Below are positions 44,395-57,050 of a stretch of 64,000 nucleotides of DNA, one piece after another; the stretch's first letter is position 1; each line of letters starts with the position of its first letter. The translations under genes and the position numbers were made by a program. Below the pieces are notes generated by a model. That model was not told where the DNA came from. It searched no databases and worked only from the letters and a program-made list of their open reading frames with translations. This DNA comes from Himantopus leucocephalus (Eukaryota > Chordata > Aves > Charadriiformes > Recurvirostridae), in NCBI GenBank assembly GCA_003993805.1, contig RSEF01000012.1, positions 2,133,867 to 2,197,866 of the forward strand, written 5' to 3'.

Positions 44395-44950
44395 TGAACG
44401 AACGGCTCAAGCCCCGGGAGGCAGCTTGCAGCGGCGGTACCGGGGGGGGGGGGCGGCACCAGCATTACCCCCCGGGAGCAGCTGGTGCCCGCCGAGGGAC
44501 GGGACCGGGGGAGCTGCGGTGCGGGGTGAGCCCCCATCCATCCATCCATCCGTCCCGCCGCCGCTGGCGGGGCCGGCCGGTAGGGAGCGGCGCTGCCCGG
44601 CGGGGCGGGGGCTGCCCGGGGCCGGTCTCCGCCGCTCCGCCCCGCGCGGGGCGCGCACACCCGCGGGCAGCTCCGCGGGGCTCCGCGGCCACCAGGACCC
44701 TCCGCCGCGCACCGCCGGGCCGGGCCGGGCCGTCCTCCGCCGCAGCCGAGGAGGCGCCGCCGCAGATGTGGGGCTGCCGCCGCCCGGGCTGCCCGCAGGG
44801 CCGGCGCTGCCGAGGTAGGAGCCCCGACCGCCGGGGCCTCCCGCGGCCTCCCCGCCCGGAGCGGGGCTGCTCGGCTGGGTGCCCGCGGGGGGCTTCTCCC
44901 CTTCCCACGGGGGCGCCGGTGGGGCAGCCCACCCCCGGAGCGTCCCACGC
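44395..44950. promoter_or_regulatory. CpG island, candidate promoter of an unidentified transcript
   Basis: An abrupt CpG-dense block in AT-rich surroundings, containing a G-run near 44,441-44,452 and a (CCAT)n patch at 44,534-44,551. An ATG at 44,766 opens a 16-codon frame (MWGCRRPGCPQGRRCR) that ends at a plausible donor, CCGAG|GTAGGA (44,815), so this could be a + strand first exon. I do not recognise the peptide, and the exon may be noncoding. Base skew changes across the island (A-rich to the left, T-rich to the right on the + strand), which would fit divergent transcription. Confidence 0.5.
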
Positions 44951-47900
44951 GTGTCAGGGCAAGGCGGGATGGGGGAAGGTGGTGTTTTCCGGGACACCCC
45001 GGTCTGCGTTTTCCCTTCCAGCTCCACCGTAGGAGTAAGGGTGACCGGCATCTCCAAGGTTCGGGTGGTGGGACGTGGGAATCATGGCTTCGTGGGGGGA
45101 CAGCCCAATGCAGTGGAAGGTTTGGGAGATGTCGGCGTGGAAAGAGGGAATTGTAGTGTACCAGCGGCTGTTTGCTTTCAGAGTTATTTTTGGAAATTGC
45201 TTTGCTGTGAGGGATTTTTTTTTTTTTTAACTGTCTGTGGGAAGGTGTAAGGTATTTACATCGCGCTCCTCCAAGTGTTGATGCTTTCCATTGGCCGAGG
45301 AAGGCTGTAAAATCAGTGTTTTGGCAAATACTGACCCAGCTGGTTAGTTGTTCTTTCCTATTCCTAATGGCAACACCATAAAAACATGTAATCTGCATCT
45401 TTTTTATCTCGCCCTGTGAGATTTGGCTGCTGGCTCGCTGGAGCCCTTCCTCGGAAAGGGCTGACTCTCCCTGAGGACTGAGGGGTCTGGCGTGTTCGTT
45501 AGGCACTTTGTGTAATGCGGGATGACAGCTCTGACGCAAGTGCACCAAAACTTTTAAACATAGGCTCAGTCCTGGTTATGTTTGGGCGTTTTCCCCCCTT
45601 TCTAGGAAAATTGTATTACATAGGCTGGATGACAAACCCGGTGCCTTCCGGGGCTCTCCTGCAGCCGTGGGGCAGGTTGGGGAAGCGGAGACAGAGGCAG
45701 AAGCAGGGTGGTGGTGTATGCAGGTCTGTTAACGGGACCGGGGAGCCCTGGCCTGGTACCCTGAGCTGCCTGGTGCCGTAGAAAATTTGGGTTTCACTGG
45801 CCATGGCTCCTGCCTGGTGACTCAGAGGATTGCTCTTGTTTACAGCCATCACTTTGCTTCGGCCGGCGTTACAGTAGGCAGCTGCCTGCTTTGTCCATGC
45901 CCGACTCCAACCCAGGGTGTGGGAGTGGATTTTAGTAAGGTTGGTGGTTTCCAAACCACCCGGACTAAGAGGGGGGGACCCCGATTCCGCTGTTGAAACA
46001 CAGTGATGGGCCATTGCTTACCCATGGGTGAACTGAAAACCCGTCATTGTTCTTCTGGTCATTTGCCCGATGCTTGCGCCGGTGTCTCCAATGAGCAGTG
46101 GTTTGTTGGCTGTGCCAGAGGAGCTGCCAAAACGCATGCTGCTCTCGCTCCTCATTCTCAACACCTCGTAGCCTGGCTCAGTGGTGACTCTGTAGCAGGT
46201 CCCGTTGTGCTCGTGTGGCTCTTTGGAGTGTGAGGAGGAAAAAAAAATATGTTAATGTTGAAGAAACTTGAAGACTCTTCAAGATTTTTAAATGTTTAAA
46301 AACATTAATTCTGAATTAAACTTTTTATATTACTAAATGCCATAGAGAAACTAGTTAACATGAGGCAAAAACACTAAACCAAGTACAACTTGGAGCAATC
46401 CTGTATAGGGTCAATTGATTTTGTAGTGCGATCCCTTATAGGGTCAATTTATTTTGCAGTGCTCTGCAGAGAGCTGACGATGGGACTGAATAAATACCGT
46501 TTGTGGGACTCCTGGTGCTCGTCCAATATGTTGCAGAGCACTTTGTGAAGTTTCCAGTAAGTTTGCTTAACGTGGCCTTACTCACTTGTGAGGCACTCCC
46601 ATAATTATGGCTGCAATTAAAAGCAATAACGTCCATTTACATAAGGTCCCGGTCCTTTTAAATCGGCGCATCATCTAATGAGAGCATTCGTGTAGGGATA
46701 GTTATGCAGGATGAGGACCCAAAGCTGAGAGCACTTCAGGGAGGATTTTGTTTCAGAACTTTTTTGAGGTTATTTGAAGGAAGGGTCTGTGTTGAAATAT
46801 TACGTTTTGTTACGAAAAAGTGCTCAGTAAAAAATATAACCCTCACCAGTAGCAGGATGTTGTTGAATTAAGTGCTTTTAGCACTTTATTTTTTTTATGC
46901 ATCATCCATCTAATTTAAAAAAATAAGCCTGGTTACACCAGTATTTTTCTCAATTTGATTGCGTCAATGCTCCCTCTGCTCTTATGAGTAAGAGATTTGG
47001 TAAATCCAACTTGCGGATGATATCTAATTGCTGACAAAGCACTACGGATGTGTTCTAAATTGCTCGCTGAAGTTTCCTTGGGGCTTAAACTGTGCACGTA
47101 ATGTCCACAGATTTTTTTGTGAGATGAATGTAAACATTAGACTTCAAATGCCGGAAAACATCATACATTTGGGGAGCGTTTCAGCTTTCTTCTGAAGGAA
47201 AAGACTTGGTGGAGTACTCTCACCTTCTCACTCTGTGTGGCTTTTAGGTTTTTTGTTGCGATTTGTTTGTTTGTTTGTTTGTTTAAATTTACTGAATATA
47301 TGTAAGCTTGTGTCCCCACACCCTGGGTGGGGCAGGTCCTTGGGAAGAGTCATAAGGCAAATGTAGTAGAAAGGCTAAAAATTCTCAAAATACAACGGAG
47401 CAACTACCAGCCACGGGTCTGAGCAGTGCTGGTTTCCTTGCGTCTGCTCTGGTTTTCCCTAGAAGCCTTTATTTGCCATTTTAAGTCAAATAATTAGTCT
47501 GTTAACCTTTTGTCACAGACATAGCAGTTGACTTGCGGTCTCTAAGAACGTAAGAGGTAAGTAATTAAATCGTATAAGGGAGTAAAAGAGAATAATGAAC
47601 TCCAAACTCACTAGTCTGCCTAGTTGGGCTCTCCAGCGGCTAAAATGAAGTGATTTAAGTTGATTCCTGGCTTTACTCGATTTTTGTCAGGCGCTCAAAG
47701 CGGGGATATGGGAAGCGGTCGCACGCTGCTTCACGCCGGTTATTATTTTCCGAGGTGGTGGATTTATTTCGGGTACGATTTGGTTGTGCAGAGGGGTGGT
47801 TTGAGGGGGAGCGCTGGCTCGGCTGATACCGGCAAGGTACCACGTGGGGCCAGACTGGCTAATAACCAGGCTTGTTCTTGGGTGCCTGCCAAAACCTGGC

Positions 47901-50695
47901 CCTAAATATTGTAATCGCATGCTAATTACGAATGCTAATCTCCAGATGTACTTAACGTATTACCAGGTGAAGCACTGACCTTGTAGCTGTCGGGTGGTGC
48001 TGGGTGCAATGTGGCTGTTTTCAGCAAAATCACTGTAACGCGGTGGGGCTGTGAATTTGTGTCCAGGCAAAGAGAAGCAGTATTTGTGGTTTTGCGTGAA
48101 ATGTGTTAAACTTACGCGTGCAGTGCAGTTGTAAGTGCCTTTGAGGTTGCATTTTGATCATGTCAAACTCCTCTCTCGTTTGAGGGGCTGGTGAACGGGG
48201 GGGGCTCTTGGCATCTGCAACGTTTCAGGATCTGAAGCAATGCACCAGAAGTAGTTCTGAAGTCTTTCAGTGTGTAGCTGGCATGGTAAGTCCTGAATGC
48301 AAACGATGAGTCTCCTAATTGCGACTGACTTTTATCCATGTGATGGATAAAAGGGATGTTTTGTAATGTTTTATTAATAAAATGGGAGGGATTTGTCATG
48401 AGTGCCCTTGTGGAAATAATGTGCCTGTTACAGCTTTACATTTGTGTGTGTTGGTATAATTTCATCACGACTGGTTACATAGATACCTGAAATGACTGTG
48501 TGGCATTAGTTTCCAGATGATTCGGTACGTTACTATCTTGTTTACAGGCCATGCACAAGTAGGAAATGGTAAATCAGAATGGTTTTAAGTTCTTATTTCC
48601 CTTTTTCGCTCTAAAGTTGACCACCTAACTTGTTCCCAAATAATTATTTTTCCGAATGTGAAATTTCTTTTTCTTTCTGCGTAGCGTCAAGTCTTTGTCG
48701 GTGTCACAGTCTGGCAGCTGGCCGCACGTGTGTTGTGCCTTGCCGGCGGGGATCGCTGGGCTGGCAGGAGAGCTGTGTGACGCAGGCTCCCCGCCAGCTG
48801 CTCTCTTCTAAACCGGAGGTACAAGAGCCACCCTCCATGGTGGGGTTGGTACGTTGCTCCTTGGCGATACCTAGAAGTGACTCTGGCGCGCTATTTCTGC
48901 CTTGCTCGGAAAAGCCGCTTGTGGTGTTACATCTTTTGAAGTAGATTCACCGGTGAATGGCTTCCCCATCTGCAGGCAGAGATGTATTTTGTTAGTTGGG
49001 TTGGATTGCGCTGAAACTATGGAGGCTTGATGGGATCCTGCGCGTGTTTTAGGTGCATAAACGGGGATATGTCCTTAAGCAGCAAGAAATCCTCATGACT
49101 GGATTATATACAGTTTGCCCGTGGGTAGTTTAAATCAAATGGACAAGGGACAAAATATTTGTGGTGATTTATTTATAGTTAAAAGCCTCCATATGACACT
49201 ACGCACCCCTTTTGACATAAACTTAATCAAGGAGCACAAACAACATGAGTTGTTTTGATGTAGCTGAAACTGCTTCTGACAATTATCACTGCCACAACAA
49301 TATCTGGATTTAAGGGTGGCTTTGACCTCCTTTTAAGTTTTCTTTTAGGATCCCTGGAAATCTAATTGAGTTGTCGGTTAACACAAACAACATTCGTTGT
49401 TCATGGCAATCCTATGGCTATTCTTAAGCGTGGAACTCTGCAACATTTACCTTCTGCATTAAGGAGGGAAAAAATAGAAGAGCTTTGTAGTTTTTCTGTT
49501 ACCAGTGTGAAACTGGTTTCCCCAAAACAATGGGGAGATTTCAGGGGTTCATGACCTCTTGCAATTAAAAAATTTCAGATGGCTTGTGAGAGGCAGGCTG
49601 ATGGGGCGAAGGAGGGGGGGAAGAAAACGGCAAGGCAGTCCTTGGATGTAGGAAACAAGCATTCCTGTTATAGCTGAAGTCATTACCTGTTGTTTGTAGG
49701 AGATTGATCTAGCTGCTCTTTTCAATTTATTTTTTTTTATTATTCTGAGAATCGCTTCATTTGGGGATTAGAATTCAGGAGCTTAAAATTCAAGCAGTTC
49801 TGGAAGAGTTGTTGTTGTGGTTAAACCACAACAGATGTCTCCCGTGGATTTAGGTCTTGGGGTTGCAGTTGCTTTTTTCTGCAGGTTGCTTTTTTTTCAG
49901 GTTGGGTCAGTTCCAAGGACTTGGGCTCATCCAGTGTCAATCTCGTGTCTGATGGGACCGGTTGAAGCACTTTGTGTAGTGGGAGCGCCGGCAAGGCACC
50001 TCTTCTCTCTTGGTCGCTAGTTTTCACTAAAATACAGTGTATTCTACAGTGTTTCTGAGACCTCTGTCCTGTGTCAAATCAGGGTCAAATCAGTCAATGA
50101 CTTCAGATGTCATTGGTGGTGACGGGGAGACCTGAGGAGGACACAGACCAACACACTGTGCGGTGGCCGGAGCCACCAAGCCTGGACAGCTGGTATTTCA
50201 CTGGAGGTGGCGAGTGTGAGGGCTGCTGTGCCTATTTGCTTTTGATTCTTTTTAGTTTGTTTGTTTTTCATCTTTACATCCTGTATATGTTTTGCTTTCA
50301 GTTTATATTTCAATTTAAGTGTTTGAAAGTGTATTTACATGTTCTGGTGCCAAATGCTCTCACGTATGCTCTGTGTGATGGGAGTATGGCCTTCTGTACA
50401 CCTGAATAATTTTTAATAATTTATTTTCTCTAGGGAGACTTGTGCTGAAACAAAGTTATTTTAAGGAATATAAAGAGAATTCAATGGTTTCAGTTTTGGC
50501 GTTTTTTTAAATAAAAGGTTTCTTTGCTAATATGATGCTGGCGACTCTGACTTGGTAAATGTTTCCCCTTGAAAGAGCTTTTATTTGTAGCATTTGTGTT
50601 GTTTAGCCTGTCTGCACTCCATAAATTAGATTATTTTGGCTGTCGTAATTTTATTATCCTTATTAAGCTTCCTCATCTACATATTGATCCTGTTA
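44951..50695. other. Unannotated sequence, no confident gene
   Basis: No exon is recognised. It holds a (TTTG)n microsatellite at 47,261-47,284 and a direct repeat of about 27 bp, TATAGGGTCAATT(G/T)ATTTTG, at about 46,403-46,430 and 46,436-46,463. T-runs exceed A-runs on the + strand. Confidence 0.4.
47261..47284 (+). repeat. (TTTG)n microsatellite
   Basis: About six uninterrupted TTTG units. Confidence 0.9.
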
Positions 50696-50702
50696 TTGTC
50701 AG

Positions 50703-50793
50703 GAAGCTGATAAGCCATCTAGCTGTACTTGCAAAATACACAGAAAATGAGAAATCTGCCCTGGAGGCCATGAAGACAGACATTCGCCAGTGA
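50703..50793 (+). other. Possible orphan terminal coding exon, gene unknown
   Basis: After a plausible acceptor (GTTATTGTCAG, ending 50,702) the frame reads KLISHLAVLAKYTENEKSAL, then EAMKTDIRQ, then TGA. It is rich in Lys/Glu and strongly helix-like, more protein-like than the surrounding chance frames. I cannot assign it to a family, no partner exons were found, and no canonical poly(A) signal follows closely. It may be chance, a pseudogene remnant or the end of the transcript starting near 44.8 kb. Confidence 0.22.
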
Positions 50794-52210
50794 TTTGGAT
50801 CTCCGTGGGTCTGGCCTGTATTTTTTTCCCCTTCAGTGCTAGGTTTTAGACTACATGACAGCATTGCAGTTTGCCAAATTAAGATTAATTTTGCTTTTGT
50901 TATAAGTTCAATCATCAATAGCTTCTGAGAAGCTTTGCTCTAGTTTGCTTGTATTTTTATTTGGATGAATACGCTCCTTTTTCATAAAGCTTAAGAATAT
51001 TTCCAGAGGCAGCTGGCGTCACATGTGCTGTGAGGTTTTTTTCCTCCTCGTGTCAGTGTCAGTTTTCCGTGCTGGCTTTCCAGAGGGATTTATTCTTTAC
51101 TTTCAGAAAGCTGCTTTCCTGTCTCCATTGCCTACAGGACATGCATGAAACCGAGCATAACTGTAGGTGCGTGTAGAGGACTGTGGGTCCAATCACTGCC
51201 CCATTAACTCGTTTGCTTTTGCTTCCGTTGCCATGGGCTTTTTCCTTAATGACCTGCTTATCCTATATGGTAATATATGCTGGAGTACTATACTCTGTTG
51301 GACCTTTACCTCCAGTTCCCCCGTTTGCTCTGCTCTAGCTCGCAGCCCAGCCTAGTCCTTCTTACACCGTGAGGCTGTAGAACCGCCCCCTCAGCCTCTC
51401 CCGTGCTCAGTCCATTTTTGGGTGCTCCTGTCTATTTATTTATGTCACTGAAACGTTCAAAGGCCGCTGTTTTGTTCTTGTTCTCCGTGACCTCTCTGCA
51501 CAGTCCCTGCTTATTCTAACAAATCTTTTTCTTTCATGATACTCTTTCCCCCTTCCCCGTTCAGCGTTTCCTCCTCCTCCCATAATTTGACCTTGCCTTG
51601 GTCTTGTCTCCCCGTGCCCTATTTCAGGCGTTCACATGGCTTCAGCTTCTATTATGTGCTGGTGACTCACAGATGCACTCTACACCCCTGACGGTTTGTC
51701 ACCCGGTCCGGCAGCTGCCTTCCTCCTCGCCTTTTTCTCTTTGATTTCTCCATCAGTAGTCATTCAATATGTCAAGCCCCAAACACCTGATGGTGCTTCC
51801 TACATTCTCTTTATCTCTTGTCTTTTAAAACTCTGCCACCTGGTAGGTGGCTTCGTCCCAAAGCCCGCATGACTGTTTAAATTCATTTATTTTACTTCAT
51901 GCATTTGGATGACACGCAAATGCTGCGTACGCTTTATTGTCAATCCATTTCTCCTTTCCTAGCTCATCAGGCAACCTTCCTAATGCATGTAATAAGGTTT
52001 TACAGATGTTTTACTTTAAAGTGGCTGTCCTGAGAAATTCTACTTCTGAAGTCATTTGATAGCGCTTGGTTTTAAAGATAGCGTTAAGTATTTTAGTTCC
52101 ACACGAAGAAGGCAGCTGCCCTTGTTTTGCTGGTTTTTATATTTAGCGGCCCAGATCTAGCTGTTAGAAACAAGTGGGATTGACAGCATCCTAGCTGAAT
52201 GAAAGGACAA

Positions 52211-52249
52211 AGGATACGTATACATGTTATAGGATACGTATACATGTTA
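52211..52249 (+). repeat. 19-bp tandem duplication
   Basis: AGGATACGTATACATGTTA occurs twice, separated by one T. Each copy includes the palindrome TACGTA. Confidence 0.9.
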
Positions 52250-53499
52250 AAATATAATATAAAACTAGCTGTAAGTGAGCATAATTCATCAACCTTTCAG
52301 CCTGGAGAAGTGTTGTCTTTTATTTAAAATTGCTAATCCTTTCCTTGTACTCCTTTTAACCCTACTTTTACTCACAACAGCAAACCCAAACTTGGAACTG
52401 GGAAGTTTTTTCCAATATGCTTATGTGACTGGAAAGGAACAGAGCATTTTAAGGTGATAGAGATGCTTTCAGACTGCTTGGGAGAGGTTGCTTTTATGCA
52501 GGTTCAAGAGGCACAAACATCCTAGTGCATGCAAGTATGTTTTGCTTTCCTTTGAAATATTATAAATTTATCGAGTCTTGGATTTCCTGGGTTGAATCAC
52601 GGGTTCCAGGTAGCTGATGCAGCAGTGGGTAAGTGGAATCGCCACTGTATTGCGCTTCCAAGGAAGAGGAGAGCCTATCAGGGTACACCCACCCGCCGTC
52701 CAGAGGTTGTGCAAGGCTCTACGTGCTGTTGCTGTAGTAACAACATCGGATACGACCAGAGCAATGTGTAGGAATGACTGTCCTCGGTAGACTTTACCAT
52801 CTTGGAAACTCAGGATTTTCAGTTAACCTCGAGACCCGTGAATGTAAATAGGCAATTTGTGCAAATGCCATGTATTTTAATGTCTCCTTTCTCTGCTTCT
52901 TAGAAGTGCACGCCCCCTCATGTAAATAGTTTGAAGTCCCTGGTATACAGTAAGCTACAAAGGGTTTTTTAACACTGGGTTTCGCTCAGAAAACATGAAT
53001 AATGGCTGCCATCTTTCCTTTATGTTGCGTCACAACAGGAAGATTAAAAATGTTGCTTAATGTTGTGACGATGGAAATAGTCTTAAGCAACACCTGGAAG
53101 CGCCACTTGAGGATCTGGCCTATTTTTCAAGGAAATTATTTCAGCGTTCTCTGAGGTGAAGGCGGGAGGTGGCTGCTTAGACTGGAGATGTAAAGAATTA
53201 GTGATTTATCCTTCAGATTTAAAGAATACAGTTAATGCAGACCAGCCTATGCCTCATGTTAGACTTAACACAGGAAACTTCCTTCCATGAGAACAATGGC
53301 ATCTCATTGATAGCGTTTATCTCCAGACAGGTTTCTCCCACGTTTAAACCGGAGCGATTATTTGTTCTGAAATGTGATAAACATCTAAACTAACATGTTT
53401 GTATATTTAGAAATAATGAAAGTACTCTGAATGGCCATGCTTTCAAAAGTGGTTCACATAGAGATAATAAAAGAACAGAGCNTACAGAAGCAATCTGTC

Positions 53500-53523
53500 T
53501 TTTTTTTTTTTTTTTTTTTTTTT
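53500..53523 (+). repeat. T24 homopolymer
   Basis: 24 consecutive Ts, 17 bases after a single N. It may be the poly(A) tail of a minus-strand retroposon, but no retroposed body is recognised. Confidence 0.85.
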
Positions 53524-56500
53524 AGTTGTTAATACTGTCTGTGTGAATCTCAGTTTATGCTCAGGGATTCTCATGCAATCTGCGTGTTGGTGAGGTGATG
53601 ATCTGCTGATAACCTGTATCTCCCCAAGTAATCTCAGATTGTCTGATAGGTTTTATATGCGTACAACGCGTGGGTTCTGTAGAAAGCTATCCGAGACTTT
53701 ATTGGTACGATCCTTACAATAAAACCCCTTGTATAGCTTGTGTTTGTTTCCTGATCGTTAGGTCGTCATGGTTTTGAAAACACGTAACTGTGCTGGAATC
53801 AAGCCACAAATAAACACTGCTGTAAGGGAGACGACATTGTTTTGCATGCACGATGAATTAACTATCACGATGTTTCAGCAGACGATGAAGAAAATATAAT
53901 GAATGCAAATTAGTGTGGGAATTAGCCCTCTCTCCAGCCAAAGTGTGGCGTGAGGCTCCAGAGTGCCTGAACCTTGTCAGATCTTCCCTTGTATCAGATG
54001 TGTTGATGATTATTGGAATAGATGGGAACTTGTTTTCTCACTGATTTACTTTGTACCACCATCTTCTGTTTGGATGAGTTGTTTTCCTTATCTATGCTAA
54101 GGAATATTATTTTGTTTCAGCTTAAGGAATCTCTCTAGTATCTGCATTTATACATCTTTGTGGGATCTTGGATGTTGTTTAAATTTATTCCCCAATTAGC
54201 ACTGAAGAGATTTCTTGTTCTTAGTAGTAGCTAGTTCTTCTATAAAGCATGATTATGTATGGGATTTTTTTTTTCTGAATCCCTTTGGTAGATTGATCTG
54301 TAGCCAGGAAGTCTAGTAGTAAAATGAACTCTTATAAAATAACTTCTAAAGGTGTGTATTGCTGAGGGCAGATTCTTTTTTAGTTCTTTGGAATCCTTAA
54401 TGACTTTGCTTGTCTTTGAGGTAGCAGTGTACTTCAAGAAAACTGGAACTTTTTCCCTTTAGGCAGTGATAGGAAATAGGATATGGAGTGGATGGTGCCA
54501 GTAATAAACTTATTTGTCGCTCAGAAGAAATGGAGTAAGTGCTAGGGCCATGTATCACACGGCCTGGTCCTCGTGATTTCAATTGGTTTGGAAGCAAGTC
54601 CTAAATGGAGGGAGGTGTGAAGATGGTATGGGGAACCTGCTGAACTTGTCATGAGGGATGCTTGAAATTTTTGGGGACTTAGTGGGCTATTTGTCATTTT
54701 TGTTTGGTTGACTCCTGGGATATTAGGCTGAGTGGGAAAACAAAAAGGATGGTACTTTTGGTTGAGGATAAAACCATAGGCAGTCTTGAGGAGACGGGAA
54801 GTCATCAGTTAATAAGTTGACGTAACAAAAAGTCCTGAGAGACTGAACTGAGAAAGGTATGAATCAATGTATGTCATTTTTCTAATACAGTATTACATCT
54901 CTCTTCCCCAATTACTCATTGTGCTTGCTAAGCTCTTCATGGGAAGGAACTTACTCTATTCTCTGTGGGAAGTTGTGCGAGAAGTTTTTTAACTCATGAG
55001 GCATCCCTTCTGCAGGATGACTGTTCTCAAGGCATCATCTGTCATCATCTAGGAGATCAGGAACAGCCTGGGAAGGAGAGAGCCACCTTTTCTGTTGTGA
55101 GTGCACCTTCCTTTATCTCTAGGTTTCCTTGGCAATTGAAGAGCAAAGTTGAGTTAGTACTTGCCTTACAAAGGTGACAACATACCTAGGAGAGGGCACT
55201 GTGTTTTAGGCAGGTTTTTAAGGACTCCTCTTCCACAGTGAGGAAAAACCTGCTGGGCTTGATCTGAACTTCAGGAATATGAGAATTACCTGGGGGAGGG
55301 AGCAGTCTGTCCCCTGCTGAGGTGCTAATGTAATAAGAGATGCGATCAAACAGGCCAATGTCCCATCTGTTCTACAGTAGTTTTGGTCATTATAGTAGAA
55401 ACTCAGTGCGGTTGCAAGTTTGGGTGCTGTCATTACCCAGAAGCTGCAGCTTTTCACCATGCCAAGAGCACCGTAACAAAATGCCTGGTCAAAACAAATA
55501 AATTGGCACTAGAGCCTATAAGGTGTGTGTGGAGAAATCTTTCCCATTCCACCTGAAATCCAGTTTTGAAATGTTGGAGTGCTGTTACTTGTGAACTAAA
55601 AGGGTGAAGCATAGTTGTGCGTTTGGTCACCGTCTCTTCTAATTGGCTCACAGTGTCGTAGCTGCCTTGTATATTAGATAGCTGTCGCTGGCTGTCCTCA
55701 GGTGATGCTTCCAGCTACACAGATTTTGGCCAATGAAGGGCTGCCACGAGCCTGCTGAAGGTATACTTGACATCTTTTTTTTTTTTTCTTTAAAAGAGAA
55801 AATCAATTATAACTTCAATTGGAATTATCCTGTATGCTTTATACGAATGCTGTGATGCAGTGTAGCAGGCTGCCAGTTAGCTGGTCAGAGCCATCTTGTC
55901 CACGTGGGAGCGGGGAGTGTTGGTTGGGTGTCGAAGCTGGATACGTAAGATACGTGTGTGGCTGGTGTGCGTCTGTATTTCTTGAATAACATTCATACTT
56001 AATGATCTTTGCAAACCCTGTGTTCCTCTGTGCCTCCTTAAACGGTACTGAAACTACGCTGGTGTTTTGCTATGTGGCTGAAGTCTTTGAGAGTTGTAAG
56101 CTGGGGAGGTGTGCAACCATCTCTGTGTACCTTCTTAGAGGAGGGATAAGGACTCTGTCTCCTCCTCTCGCCATTGCAGTATGTAGGAAATGTAGATATT
56201 TATTTTGAGATGGGATCATTTAAACTAATTCCTGCTGCTTACTTCTAGCTAGAACAGTAACCTGCCAGTTGCAACAGAGAACACCTGGATTTAGGTTTTT
56301 GCCACCTATTTATTACCTGTTGTGCGTGTAGAGGTCAGATACTACTTGTTTTCTCAAAGTGACAAGTAGATAGCTGATAATGCGGAGATAAAAAATTTAC
56401 TTTGTGACATTGTGCAAAGAGAGTTACTTTACAGCAACAGAAGTATTAGGTTAATGATGAAATATAATTTGTTGGTGTTTAATATTGAGAAAGAAATTGG

Positions 56501-56769
56501 GATATTTAGTTGTGTGGACTTCCCCCACCCCGCAATAACATGTTTTTTTCATTTGGTTGAGGAAATAAGTGGGGATTAGTGGATAGGCTTTTCTTCCCTG
56601 TAGCTTTCTGTAAGCTCTGAGTCTACCTTGGGTGCTTAAAACCCAAGAGCCGGCGTGTTTCAATAGCAGCATTCTGCGGAGCTTCGCTCTCTCCTGGCAC
56701 AGCGTTTACAGCGTCACTTACTCGCGCGTCTCCCAGATGGAAAAGTGAATAACTCAATCTTTCCAGGGG

Positions 56770-57050
56770 AACCGTCTGGGTGCAGGCCAGCTGCTGCACC
56801 TCGCAGCGCCCGAAGCATCTGCTGCCTTGCGGACACCGGCTCTGCTCTCCGTGTGTCCCCGTTCCCCGCCCCGGGGGGCGGCGCGGAGCGCGGTCCGGTG
56901 TGCCTGTGCCTGTGCCTGCGGCCGCCCGCCAGGGGGCGCCCCGGAGTGGCCGCGGGCGGTGCCGGGGCGCCCCCTGGCGGGCGCGGGCCGCAGCCGCGGT
57001 ATCCCGCCGAGCGCGGGGGGTGGCGGCGGGGCCGCCCGGTGAGGGGCGTA
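56770..57050. promoter_or_regulatory. CpG island with paired inverted CTCF-like sites
   Basis: A CpG-dense block in AT-rich DNA about 3.9 kb upstream of the PFKFB4 ATG. At its centre is a 22-bp perfect inverted repeat, 56,923-56,944 and 56,962-56,983, with a 17-nt spacer. Each arm contains CCGCCAGGGGGCGCC, which matches the CTCF core, in > < orientation. GCCGCAG flanks extend the symmetry with a 3-base offset. No coding exon is recognised. It could be an insulator or an alternative promoter. Confidence 0.6.
56923..56983. repeat. 22-bp perfect inverted repeat carrying CTCF-like cores
   Basis: The left arm is CGCCCGCCAGGGGGCGCCCC plus GG. The right arm is its exact reverse complement. Confidence 0.9.

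Larger units (their letters stand above)
50800..56765. other. Unannotated T-rich sequence
   Basis: No exon is recognised. It contains a pyrimidine-rich stretch at about 51,170-51,870, a 19-bp tandem duplication (AGGATACGTATACATGTTA) at 52,211-52,229 and 52,231-52,249, a single N at 53,482, and a T24 run at 53,500-53,523. Confidence 0.4.

Noticed and set aside
44073..45548. 491-codon minus-strand frame across the 44.4-kb CpG island
   Set aside because: Low-complexity Pro/Gly/Arg translation of CpG-rich DNA with no domain; open-frame length is expected from the base composition.
51170..51870. Pyrimidine-rich stretch faintly like an ancient LINE 3' region
   Set aside because: A few short words resemble L2-type consensus (GGTGACTCACAGAT, ACCCCTGAC), but the match is too patchy by eye. 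A repeat-library search would settle it.
53500..53523. T24 tract as the tail of a retroposed gene copy
   Set aside because: No retroposed body, target-site duplication or coding remnant is visible beside it.
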